Positions 8,371 to 15,599 of a DNA stretch of 47,465 nt are shown here, piece after piece. Source of the stretch: Burkholderiales bacterium. Lineage in GTDB: Bacteria; Pseudomonadota; Gammaproteobacteria; Burkholderiales; Burkholderiaceae_C. How positions within the stretch are numbered: the first letter of the stretch is position 1; every line of letters begins with the position of its first letter. Under the pieces are notes generated by a model. It did not search any database. It was not told the origin of the DNA and saw nothing but the letters and a program-made list of their open reading frames with translations. A program made the position numbers and the translations under genes. Where the stretch lies: positions 1-47,465 of the forward strand of contig JACRAY010000003.1 in the NCBI GenBank assembly GCA_016213325.1, read 5' to 3'.

Positions 8371-9459
8371 ATGACACAACTGACTCCAGGGGTAGCGATC
8401 CTGCTGGCGACGCTGGCCTTGGCCGGCTGCGGCGGCGGATCCGGTGGCGCAGCCCAGGGTTCTGCGCAGTTCCAGCCGCTCGGTTTCGTGGCCGGCTTGG
8501 GCTACAGCGAGGCCACGGCGGTCTCGGCGGATGGCGCCGCCGTCGCCGGCACCGCGAAAGACGCGCAAGGCCTGCCGCTGGCGTTCCGCTGGTCGCAGGC
8601 TGGCGGTGCGCAGTCGCTGGGGCTGCTCACGGGCGGCACGCGCAGCACGGCGACCGCAATCTCCAGTGACGGGTCGGTCATCGCAGGCTTCGGTGACATC
8701 TCGGTCGCGCCGCTCGGCGGCACTACCGGGTTACGCTGGACGGCTGCGGCGGGCATGGAGCCACTGCCGCGGCTGGGCAGCAGTTCGATGTGTGCCGCCA
8801 ACGGCCTGTCGGGCGATGGCTCGGTGGCGGTGGGCACCTGCCTGCTCAGCAACAACACGGCCTTCCGCTGGACGGCGTCCGGCCTGGTCGGGCTGGGCCA
8901 GTACGGGGGCGGCCTGGGTGCTGCGAGCAGTGCCACTGCCGTTTCTCGCGACGGCGCCGTCACGGCCGGCGCCGGCAATCCCCGGCTGGCCGGTGCCATG
9001 GCATGGGTGGGCACCAGTCCTGTCTTCCTCGGCCTGCTGGGAGCCGGCGACCAGTATGCGTCGGCCACGGCGCTGTCGAGCGACGGCACGGTGATCGCGG
9101 GCATGTCCATCGACTCGGCGAGCGTGTCGCACGTGTTCCTCTGGACCGCCGCCGGCGGCATGCAGCGCGTGCCGAACCCGCCCGGTGCAGTTTCGGGCAG
9201 TGTGCCGGCCGGCATCTCCGACACCGGGCTCGTGGTCGGCTGGGCCATCACGGCTGGCGGTGAAGTGGCCGTGATCGGCACGTCTGGCGGCGGGTTGCAG
9301 TCACTGGCCGAGTGGCTGGCGCGGGAAAAGGGCTTGGCGCTGCCGCCGGGCTGGGTACTGACGCGGGCGAACGCGATCTCGCCGGACGGCCGCTTCATCG
9401 CCGGTGCGGGGACCAATCCGCAGGGCGCGACCGAAGCCTGGCTGTTGCGCATCGACTGA
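8371..9459 (+). CDS. HAF-repeat lipoprotein
   Basis: 362 residues. A lipoprotein signal peptide ends in LALAGC with C20 as the predicted lipidated cysteine, followed by a Gly/Ser-rich linker. The mature part is built of repeated units of about 45-55 residues with the pattern A-x-A-V/I-S-x-D-G-x-x-V/I-A-G (for example ATAVSADGAAVAGTA, ATAISSDGSVIAGF, ATALSSDGTVIAGM). This matches the HAF (probable extracellular repeat) family, likely a beta-propeller. It is expected on the outer membrane or cell surface; function unknown. The ATG at 8371 has AAGGA 12 nt upstream and gives a clean signal peptide. It begins a run of three surface proteins on the same strand. Confidence 0.8.
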   Translation: MTQLTPGVAILLATLALAGCGGGSGGAAQGSAQFQPLGFVAGLGYSEATAVSADGAAVAGTAKDAQGLPLAFRWSQAGGAQSLGLLTGGTRSTATAISSDGSVIAGFGDISVAPLGGTTGLRWTAAAGMEPLPRLGSSSMCAANGLSGDGSVAVGTCLLSNNTAFRWTASGLVGLGQYGGGLGAASSATAVSRDGAVTAGAGNPRLAGAMAWVGTSPVFLGLLGAGDQYASATALSSDGTVIAGMSIDSASVSHVFLWTAAGGMQRVPNPPGAVSGSVPAGISDTGLVVGWAITAGGEVAVIGTSGGGLQSLAEWLAREKGLALPPGWVLTRANAISPDGRFIAGAGTNPQGATEAWLLRID

Positions 9460-9514
9460 ACGGCTGTCGCGCCGTGTAGGACAGCGCCGCGAAGCGAGGG
9501 GTGGCTGCGCGTTG

Positions 9515-9532
9515 TGTTTGCCAGCGCACAGA
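9515..9532 (+). promoter_or_regulatory. CRP-like operator half-site upstream of the ice-binding-like gene
   Basis: TGTTTGCCAGCGCACAGA matches the site at 22178-22195 in 16 of 18 positions. The left arm is degenerate (TGTT instead of TGTG), and the expected -10 position near 9552 (CAACCT) is a poor match, so this is the weakest of the four copies. It lies about 82 nt before the start codon at 9614. Confidence 0.4.
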
Positions 9533-9613
9533 GCGCGCAGCCGGTCCCAAGCAACCTGCGTGCGGTGCGGGCCCGCGGATGGGTCAGCCATAGCAACCCA
9601 TGCAGGACCCCGT

Positions 9614-11587
9614 ATGAACAGACTCCAGAATATCCGGCCGTGGCTCGCGGCTTTCATGGTCGCATCGCTGGTCGCCTGCGGCGGCAGCGGCGGGCGTGAC
9701 CCCGTGCTCGGCTTCGACACGCCACCGGTCCCACCGGCTGCGGCTGTCCCGCCGACCGTCACGGCCGTAGCGCCGGCCCCCGGCGCCACTGGCGTCGCCA
9801 CCAACAACGCGCTGATCACCGCGGCGTTCAGCGAACCCATGGCTCCCATCACCGGCGCGGCGACCTTCACGGTCACTTGCGCCGCGCCTTGTACCAGCCC
9901 GACGGGCACGGTGTCGCTGGACGGCGCGGGCCGCATCGCGACCTTCACGGTCACCGGCGGTGGTCCGCTGGCAGTCAGCACCACCTACACCGCCACCGTG
10001 GCCGGCGCCACCAGCCTGGCCACCGGGCTGGCACTGGCAAGCCCCTACAGCTGGCAGTTCACCACCGGCGCGGCGCCCGACACCACCCGGCCGCGCGTTT
10101 CGCTGACGGTGCCGGCCACCTCGACGCCGGGCCCCACCACGGGCGTCGCCACCAACAGCGCCATCAGCGCCGTGTTCACGGAAGACATGGCACCGGCTTC
10201 GCTGAACGCGAGCACCTTCACGCTGACCTGCTTCCCACCATGCGTAGCACCTGCAGGCACGGTGACCTACTCGGTGGGCAACGAGACCGCCGTGTTCACG
10301 CCCGCCACCACGCTGGCTGCCAACACGACCTACGTCGCCACCATCACCACCGGGGCGACCGACCTGGCCGGCAATGCGCTGGCCGGCAACCAGGCGCCGC
10401 TGCCCGCGGCCAGCGACTACATCTGGTCCTTCACCACCTCGGCGGTTGTGGCGCCTGCGGGCAACGTCTCGGTGCTGTCGACCAACCCGGCCAGCGGTGC
10501 AGCCGCGGTGTGCACCAACGCCACGGTCAACGCGACCTTCAGCGTGCCCTCGGGCCTGCGCATGAACCCGGCCACCGTCAACAGCGGCACCTTCACGGTG
10601 ACGCGCAACGGTGGGGCGGCCGTCACGGCGTCCACCGTGCTGCTGGACGCTGCAACCGGCCGTATCGCCACCTTCACGCCGCAATCCCCGCTGGTGGTGG
10701 GCGCGACCTACACCGCGCGCATCAAGGGCGGTGCTGCGGGCGTGGCTGACCTGGCCGTGCCTGCCAACACCATGCTGGCAGACAAAGTGTGGAGCTTCAC
10801 CGTGGTGGACTGCGCCGTGCCGCCGCCGCAAGTGGGTGTGCCGCTGGGATCGGCCGCGCTGTTCGGTGCGTTCGGCGGCACTGCCGGCGTTACCAACCAG
10901 GGCTTGAATACCGTGATCAACGGCAGCATCGGCACCACGGCAGTCTCGACGGCCGTCACCGGTTTCCACGACGCCGGCCCGGGCTGCACCTACACCGAGA
11001 CGCCGCTGAACGTGGGAACGGTGAACGGCCTGATCTACACCGCACCGCCGCCGCCCACCGTGGCGTGCCCGAGCGAAGGCACCGCGACGACGTTCGCCAT
11101 CGCCACACAAGCTCGCGCCGACGCGCTGGCCGCCTACAACGCGCTCGTCGCGATGCCGGGCGGACCCGACCCGGGCGCGGGCAACCTCGCCAACTTGACA
11201 CTGGCCCCGGGCGTGTACACCTCCAATGCCGGCAGCTTCATGATCCAGGGCGGCAACCTCACGCTCGATGCGCAGGGCAATGCCAACGCGGTGTGGGTGT
11301 TCCAGATGGCCACCTCGCTCACCGTCGGCGGTCCCGGCGCGGCCTTCCCGTCCAGCATCATCCTGGCCAACGGCGCCAGGGCGCGCAACGTGTACTGGCA
11401 AGTGGGCAGCGCGGCGACGATCAATGCAGGCGGCGGCGGCACCATGGTGGGCACCGTCATCAGCCAGTCGGGCGCGGCCATCTCCACGCCGGGCAACGTG
11501 ACCCTGGTCACCGTCAATGGCCGCGTGCTGTCGCTCGGTGCGTCGGTCACGATGGTCAACACCGTCATCAACGTGCCGGCGCCCTGA
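9614..11587 (+). CDS. Lipoprotein with three Ig-like domains and an ice-binding-like (DUF3494) domain
   Basis: 657 residues. The signal peptide ends at VASLVAC with lipidated C22. Three bacterial Ig-like (Big_5/SbsA-type) modules follow at about 45-155, 160-275 and 285-400. Each has PxxGATGVATNxAIxAxF-type openings and ends in a WxFTT-type strand. From about 405 to the end is a DUF3494 ice-binding-like beta-solenoid: GTAGVTNQGLNTVINGSIG, LAPGVYTSNAGSF, NAVWVFQMATSLTVG, ARNVYWQVGSAATI, GTVISQSGAAIS. Family members bind ice or serve as surface adhesins. The Ig stalk on a lipid anchor suggests cell-surface display. The gene follows the HAF lipoprotein and precedes an OmpA protein. Whether it really binds ice cannot be judged from sequence. 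Confidence 0.85.
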   Translation: MNRLQNIRPWLAAFMVASLVACGGSGGRDPVLGFDTPPVPPAAAVPPTVTAVAPAPGATGVATNNALITAAFSEPMAPITGAATFTVTCAAPCTSPTGTVSLDGAGRIATFTVTGGGPLAVSTTYTATVAGATSLATGLALASPYSWQFTTGAAPDTTRPRVSLTVPATSTPGPTTGVATNSAISAVFTEDMAPASLNASTFTLTCFPPCVAPAGTVTYSVGNETAVFTPATTLAANTTYVATITTGATDLAGNALAGNQAPLPAASDYIWSFTTSAVVAPAGNVSVLSTNPASGAAAVCTNATVNATFSVPSGLRMNPATVNSGTFTVTRNGGAAVTASTVLLDAATGRIATFTPQSPLVVGATYTARIKGGAAGVADLAVPANTMLADKVWSFTVVDCAVPPPQVGVPLGSAALFGAFGGTAGVTNQGLNTVINGSIGTTAVSTAVTGFHDAGPGCTYTETPLNVGTVNGLIYTAPPPPTVACPSEGTATTFAIATQARADALAAYNALVAMPGGPDPGAGNLANLTLAPGVYTSNAGSFMIQGGNLTLDAQGNANAVWVFQMATSLTVGGPGAAFPSSIILANGARARNVYWQVGSAATINAGGGGTMVGTVISQSGAAISTPGNVTLVTVNGRVLSLGASVTMVNTVINVPAP

Positions 11588-11619
11588 GCCCGGCCACGCA
11601 CAACCCATTGAAAGCCCCC

Positions 11620-12780
11620 ATGAAATTCGTACAGACAACGGGCGTGCTCGGCTGCGCCGTGATCGGCCTTGCGGGCGTGGCGCCTGCGATGGCCCAGGAC
11701 AGTGGCTGGTACGGCGGCGCGACCATCGGCCGCACCGGCGCGTCCATCGACGAAGACCGCATCAGGGCGGGACTGGCCGCGCAGGGCCTGGCCACGTCGT
11801 CGTTCGAAGAACGCGACCGCTCCACCGGCTACCGCGTGTTCGGTGGCTACCAGATGACGCCGCATCTCGCCGTCGAAGCGGGTGTCTTCAGCCTCGGGCA
11901 CTTCGGCTACACCGCGCGAACCGTGCCCGCGGGTTCGCTCGACGGCAACATGCGCGTGCGCGGCATGAACATCGACCTGGTCGGCACGCTGCCGCTGTCG
12001 GACCGGCTGGCCGCGCTGGGCCGCATCGGCATCACCAGCATTCGGGCCAGCGACCAGTTCAGTGCCACCGGCGCCGTCGCCATGCCTTACGCCAGCGCCA
12101 GCCCCAGCGAGCGCAGCACGAGCTACAAGGCGGGCCTGGGTGTCGCCTACGCTTTCACGGACGCACTGTCCGTGCGGGCCGAAGTCGAGCGCTACGGCCT
12201 GAAGGATGCGGTGGGCAACAAGGGCCATGTCGACATGCTGTCGCTGGGCCTGGTCTATCGCTTCGGCGCGAAGTCGCAACCGTTGCGCGTGGCTGCACCG
12301 CTGCCGGTGTATGTGGCGGCCGCGCCTGCGCCCATGGTGCGCGACGACCCGGCTCCTGCGCCGCCGCGCGCCGCGCCACCGGCACCGCCACCGGCCCCGA
12401 TGCGCATCACCTTGTCGGCCGATGCGCTGTTCGACTTCGACCGCTCCGACTTGAAACCCGCCGGCCGCCAGGCGCTGGAAAAGCTGGCCTCTGACCTGCG
12501 CAGCGTTCGCTACGACACCATCGCGGTCACCGGCCACACCGACCGGCTGGGTGGGCATGACTACAACCTGAAGCTGTCGCAGCGGCGTGCCGATGCGGTG
12601 AGTGCGTACCTCGTGCAGTCGGGTGGCGTGCCCGCGGGCAAGATCACCGCTCGCGGTGTCGACGGTGCCAACCCGGTCACGCAACCGGCCCAGTGCAAGG
12701 GCAACCAGGCCACGCCTGCGCTGGTCGCCTGCCTGCAGCCGGACCGCCGGGTCGAAGTCGAAGTGAGCGGAACCCGCTAG
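11620..12780 (+). CDS. OmpA-family outer membrane protein
   Basis: 386 residues. A Sec signal peptide cleaves near residue 25 (APAMA/QDSGWYGG). Residues about 26-225 form a small OmpA-like eight-strand barrel, with WYGGATIGRTGASID and alternating strands ending in LGLVYRFG. A Pro/Ala-rich linker runs from about 226 to 262. The C-terminus is an OmpA peptidoglycan-binding domain with ALFDFDRSDLKPAG, TGHTDRLGGHDYNLKLSQRRA and the terminal DRRVEVEV. It would tether the outer membrane to peptidoglycan. It starts 32 nt after the ice-binding-like gene and is probably co-transcribed with it. The last 21 bases recur beyond the next gene as a direct repeat. Confidence 0.9.
   Translation: MKFVQTTGVLGCAVIGLAGVAPAMAQDSGWYGGATIGRTGASIDEDRIRAGLAAQGLATSSFEERDRSTGYRVFGGYQMTPHLAVEAGVFSLGHFGYTARTVPAGSLDGNMRVRGMNIDLVGTLPLSDRLAALGRIGITSIRASDQFSATGAVAMPYASASPSERSTSYKAGLGVAYAFTDALSVRAEVERYGLKDAVGNKGHVDMLSLGLVYRFGAKSQPLRVAAPLPVYVAAAPAPMVRDDPAPAPPRAAPPAPPPAPMRITLSADALFDFDRSDLKPAGRQALEKLASDLRSVRYDTIAVTGHTDRLGGHDYNLKLSQRRADAVSAYLVQSGGVPAGKITARGVDGANPVTQPAQCKGNQATPALVACLQPDRRVEVEVSGTR
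12760..12780 (+). repeat. 21-bp direct repeat, left copy (end of ompA-like gene)
   Basis: GAAGTGAGCGGAACCCGCTAG forms the last codons and stop of the OmpA-family gene. It recurs with a single mismatch at 12992-13012, enclosing the 52-residue Cys-rich gene. Confidence 0.85.
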
Positions 12781-12829
12781 CGTTTGCGGGTGGTCCTGTT
12801 ACGCTGGGCCACCCTGGAGGAGACATGCC

Positions 12830-12988
12830 ATGACCCTGTGCCCCGTTGCTCTCGTGGCCGGCTGCAAGAAGTGCCCGGCGTTCAGCGTCTGTCCGTTGAA
12901 GGGCGTGATCGGTGACCACAAGCCCGAGCAACCGCCGCCCAAGGAGGGCGCCGCCGCAGCGAAGGGCGGGGCCAAGCCAGGCCAGTGA
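12830..12988 (+). CDS. Small Cys-rich protein of unknown function (52 aa)
   Basis: 52 residues, beginning with a strong ribosome-binding site (CTGGAGGAGA) a few bases before the ATG at 12830. The N-terminal half has four cysteines, C4, C12, C15 and C21 (CPVALVAGCKKCPAFSVC), a spacing that could bind a metal or form disulfides. The C-terminal half is a Pro/Lys/Ala-rich low-complexity tail. No signal peptide or membrane helix is evident. I do not recognise a characterised family. It lies 49 nt after the OmpA-family gene and between the two copies of a 21-bp direct repeat, hinting that the segment arrived or was duplicated as a unit. Confidence 0.6.
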   Translation: MTLCPVALVAGCKKCPAFSVCPLKGVIGDHKPEQPPPKEGAAAAKGGAKPGQ

Positions 12989-12991
12989 TCG

Positions 12992-13012
12992 GAAGTGAGC
13001 GGGACCCGCTAG
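12992..13012 (+). repeat. 21-bp direct repeat, right copy
   Basis: GAAGTGAGCGGGACCCGCTAG is 20/21 identical to the end of the OmpA-family gene, 232 bp away, but here it is non-coding. Confidence 0.85.
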
Positions 13013-13073
13013 CCCATGCGGCGGCTAACAGCACCAAGTACACACGAGAGGCGGGCGCGCCAGGGCAGTGGGG

Positions 13074-13096
13074 GTTAACCCGCGCGTTAACGCGCG
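13074..13096. repeat. Paired palindromes upstream of the Bug-receptor operon
   Basis: A 16-bp perfect palindrome, CGCGCGTTAACGCGCG, lies at 13081-13096 and is immediately preceded by GGTTAACC at 13074-13081. It sits about 100 nt before the first Bug receptor gene and could be an operator for that cluster. The rest of the 13013-13193 gap shows no gene. Confidence 0.4.
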
Positions 13097-13193
13097 ACTA
13101 AGCGCCCGTTACGAAATCGCAAATTGACCGGCTCCGGTAACGGCGCGGACACTCGCATCGCGAACTGCGTCCCGCCCTCTTCCTGGAGACTTC

Positions 13194-14180
13194 ATGAGGT
13201 TCCCATCCATTCTCTGCATGACCGCTGCCCTGGCGGTCATGATCTGCACCGCGGCACCGGCCCATGCGCAGCCGGCCGCCGCCTATCCCAGCAAGCCGAT
13301 CCGCATCATCCTGCCGTACAGCGCGGGCGGTGCGGGCGACAGCTTCCTGCGCCAGCTCGGACTCGAGCTGACCGCATCGCTCGGCCAGCCCGTGGTGGTC
13401 GACAACCGCCCGGGCGGGGCCAGCGTGCCGGCCATGCAGGCGCTGACAGCGGCTGCGCCGGATGGGCACACGTTCGCGATGTTCGGGACCGAAGGCGTCA
13501 CCATCAACCACCAGCTCTTCAGGAAGCCGCCGTACGACCCGGAGAAGCTGGAAGCGGTGGCCCGGCTGGCGGACATCCCGTTCGGCATCATCGTTCGCGC
13601 CGACTTCCCGGCGCAGACCCTGAAGGAGTTCGTCGAACACGTGAAGTCGCAGCCCGGCACGGCGTTCGCCAGCCCCGGCGCAGGCACGCCGATCCACCTG
13701 ATGATGGAACTGTTCCGCCAGCGCGCCGGGCTGGAGAAGATGGTGCACATCCCGTACAAGGGCAGCGCGCCGGCGGTGCAGGACATCCTGTCCGGCCAGG
13801 TGAGCGTAGCCATGCTCGATCCGGCAACGCCGCTGCAGCACATCAAGGCCGGCAAGATCAGGCTGCTGGCCGTCGCGAGCGAGAAGCGCCTGCCCAACTT
13901 TCCCGATGTGCCGACGATCGCCGAGTCGGGCTATCCCGGTTTCTCCGCGATCGGCTGGTACGCCGCGTATGCGCCGCCGGGCACGCCGCCCGACATCGTC
14001 AACAAGTTGAGCGCGGCGCTGAAGGCGGCGGTGCAGACCCCGAAGATCAGCAAGTGGCTGACCGACATGGAGCTGATTCCCGCCTACAAGCCGCCGGCGG
14101 AGACCCGCTCGGAAACGGCGCGCGAGACCGCCATGTACTCGGTGATGGTCAAGCGCCTGGGCATCTCGCTGGACAACTGA
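13194..14180 (+). CDS. Bug-family tripartite tricarboxylate transporter substrate-binding protein
   Basis: 328 residues. A Sec signal peptide (cleavage near APAHA/QPAAA) is followed by the Bug signature YPSKPIRIILPYSAGGAGDSF, then VVVDNRPGGAS and VPYKG-like IPYKGSAPAVQDILSGQV. These two ligand-contacting loops are typical of the periplasmic Bug (TctC) receptors that bind carboxylates in Burkholderiales. No TctA/TctB membrane subunits are in the window, so it is an orphan receptor that would share a transporter or act as a sensor. It opens a seven-gene same-strand cluster with enzymes of CoA-dependent acid catabolism. Confidence 0.9.
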   Translation: MRFPSILCMTAALAVMICTAAPAHAQPAAAYPSKPIRIILPYSAGGAGDSFLRQLGLELTASLGQPVVVDNRPGGASVPAMQALTAAAPDGHTFAMFGTEGVTINHQLFRKPPYDPEKLEAVARLADIPFGIIVRADFPAQTLKEFVEHVKSQPGTAFASPGAGTPIHLMMELFRQRAGLEKMVHIPYKGSAPAVQDILSGQVSVAMLDPATPLQHIKAGKIRLLAVASEKRLPNFPDVPTIAESGYPGFSAIGWYAAYAPPGTPPDIVNKLSAALKAAVQTPKISKWLTDMELIPAYKPPAETRSETARETAMYSVMVKRLGISLDN

Positions 14181-14192
14181 GCGTTACCCGGC

Positions 14193-14792
14193 ATGAAGTT
14201 CGACATCACCCGGCGCCTCCACGAAGTGGACGACCTGCTCGAGGCAACGGACAACCCGCGCCACCGGGCGATCCTGAAAAACTACATCCGCCACGCCAAC
14301 CTCGAAGTGTGCGGCTTGTGGGAAGGCATCGTGGCGCCCGACATGATGGTGGCGCACCCGGTCTACCGCTTCCACACGCCGGGCAAGGGACTCCGAGTCA
14401 TCGAAGGCATGGCGGCCGTGCGCGAGGAGTACGACAGCTACGCCCGCCTGAACTGCAACGTGATCGTGCACGGCGAGGGCCAGGTCACGGTGCACGACCG
14501 CGGCTTCATGACCGAATTCGTGCAGCACCGCTTCTGGCCCGGCTCGCTGCTGCGCGAGCAGGGCGACGACATCGACGACCCCGCAGCGATGTACCTGGTC
14601 TCCACCACGCAGATGATGGCCTGGCCCTACGACGAGGAAGCCCGCGTGGTCGAAGAACGTGTCTATCGCGGCGCCGATCGTCGCATCGCCAAATGCGACC
14701 CGGCCGACGTGATCACGGTCGAGGAATGCCGCGAGAAGCTGTTGCCCACCCTCCCTGCCGTGCACTCGCCCCTGACGGGCCTGCCGCGCTGA
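14193..14792 (+). CDS. NTF2-like / SnoaL-type protein of unknown function
   Basis: 199 residues, cytoplasmic, with no signal peptide. The pattern of a long N-terminal helix, aromatic strands (VYRFHTPGKGLRVIEGMAA, VIVHGEGQVTVHDRGFM) and a C-terminal strand pair resembles the cone-shaped NTF2/SnoaL fold used by small dehydratases, isomerases and ring-hydroxylase beta subunits. Fold assignment is from sequence pattern only. It starts 12 nt after the Bug receptor and 29 nt before the SDR, so it is probably an enzyme or accessory protein of the same catabolic pathway. Specific function unknown. Confidence 0.65.
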   Translation: MKFDITRRLHEVDDLLEATDNPRHRAILKNYIRHANLEVCGLWEGIVAPDMMVAHPVYRFHTPGKGLRVIEGMAAVREEYDSYARLNCNVIVHGEGQVTVHDRGFMTEFVQHRFWPGSLLREQGDDIDDPAAMYLVSTTQMMAWPYDEEARVVEERVYRGADRRIAKCDPADVITVEECREKLLPTLPAVHSPLTGLPR

Positions 14793-14821
14793 AAACCCAC
14801 CCACACTGCAAGGAAGCAAAC

Positions 14822-15577
14822 ATGACACAACGTGTCGCCGTCGTCACGGGCGCCGCAGGAACCATCGGTCAAGGGGTGATCGAGAACCTGCTGGAGCATG
14901 GACGCAAAGTGGTCCTGGTCGACCGGGACGAGCCGCGCCTGCGCGCGGCAAGGGACCGGTTCGCCGGCCAGGGCGAGATGATGTCGGTGGCCGTCGACCT
15001 GCTGGAGGAGACGGCGCCGGCCCTGGTCGCAGCAAGCATCGAGGAGAACGGCTGGCAGCCGGCCACCATCGTGATCAACAACGCCGCCATCACCGTCAAG
15101 CACGGCGGCAAGTCGCACGACATCCTGCAGATGACGCTGGACGAATGGGCCCTGGTGCATCGCATCAACGTCACCGCACCGATGCTGATGGCGCGCCAGT
15201 TCCTGCCCGCCATGGTGGCTGGGCGCTGGGGCCGCATCGTCAACATCTCTTCGCGCGCCGGCCGCTACAACCCGCACCAGGCCGGGCCGTCGTACACCAC
15301 CACCAAGGCCGCGGTGCTCGGCCTGACGCGTTCCATCGCCAACGACTTTTCGAAGCACGGCGTCACCTGCAACTCGGTGGCGCCGGGACTCGTGATGTCC
15401 GACATGACGGGCCAGCTGACGCCGCAGCTGCTTCAGGCGCTGGTGGACCGCACGCCGGCCGGCCGCGGCGGGTCGCCGCGCGAGCTGGGCGCGGCCATCG
15501 CCTTCCTGGCGTCCGAGGACGCCGGGTTCATCACCGGCACCTGCCTGGACGTCAATGGCGGCCAGTCGATGGCCTGA
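14822..15577 (+). CDS. SDR-family NAD(P)-dependent oxidoreductase
   Basis: 251 residues, a classical short-chain dehydrogenase. The cofactor motif TGAAGTIGQG is near residue 10, NNAAI near 85, the catalytic serine in NISSRAGRYN, and Tyr/Lys in SYTTTKAAVLGL. The end has FITGTCLDVNGGQSMA. An acidic residue after beta-2 (LVDRDEPRL) favours NAD over NADP. The ATG at 14822 is preceded by AAGGAAG. It is co-directional with the Bug/CoA cluster and probably oxidises or reduces a pathway hydroxy/keto intermediate; the substrate is not determinable. Confidence 0.88.
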   Translation: MTQRVAVVTGAAGTIGQGVIENLLEHGRKVVLVDRDEPRLRAARDRFAGQGEMMSVAVDLLEETAPALVAASIEENGWQPATIVINNAAITVKHGGKSHDILQMTLDEWALVHRINVTAPMLMARQFLPAMVAGRWGRIVNISSRAGRYNPHQAGPSYTTTKAAVLGLTRSIANDFSKHGVTCNSVAPGLVMSDMTGQLTPQLLQALVDRTPAGRGGSPRELGAAIAFLASEDAGFITGTCLDVNGGQSMA

Positions 15578-15599
15578 ACACCTTTCAACCGGAGCCCCC

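Noticed and set aside
8500..9400. Repeated DNA resembling a tandem array in the HAF gene
   Set aside because: The periodicity is in the protein (HAF repeats); nucleotide repeats are degenerate, without uniform spacers, so neither CRISPR nor a satellite.
9584..11638. Open frame of about 680 codons antisense to the ice-binding-like gene
   Set aside because: His/Arg/Gly-rich low-complexity translation with no recognisable domain; a GC-driven shadow frame.
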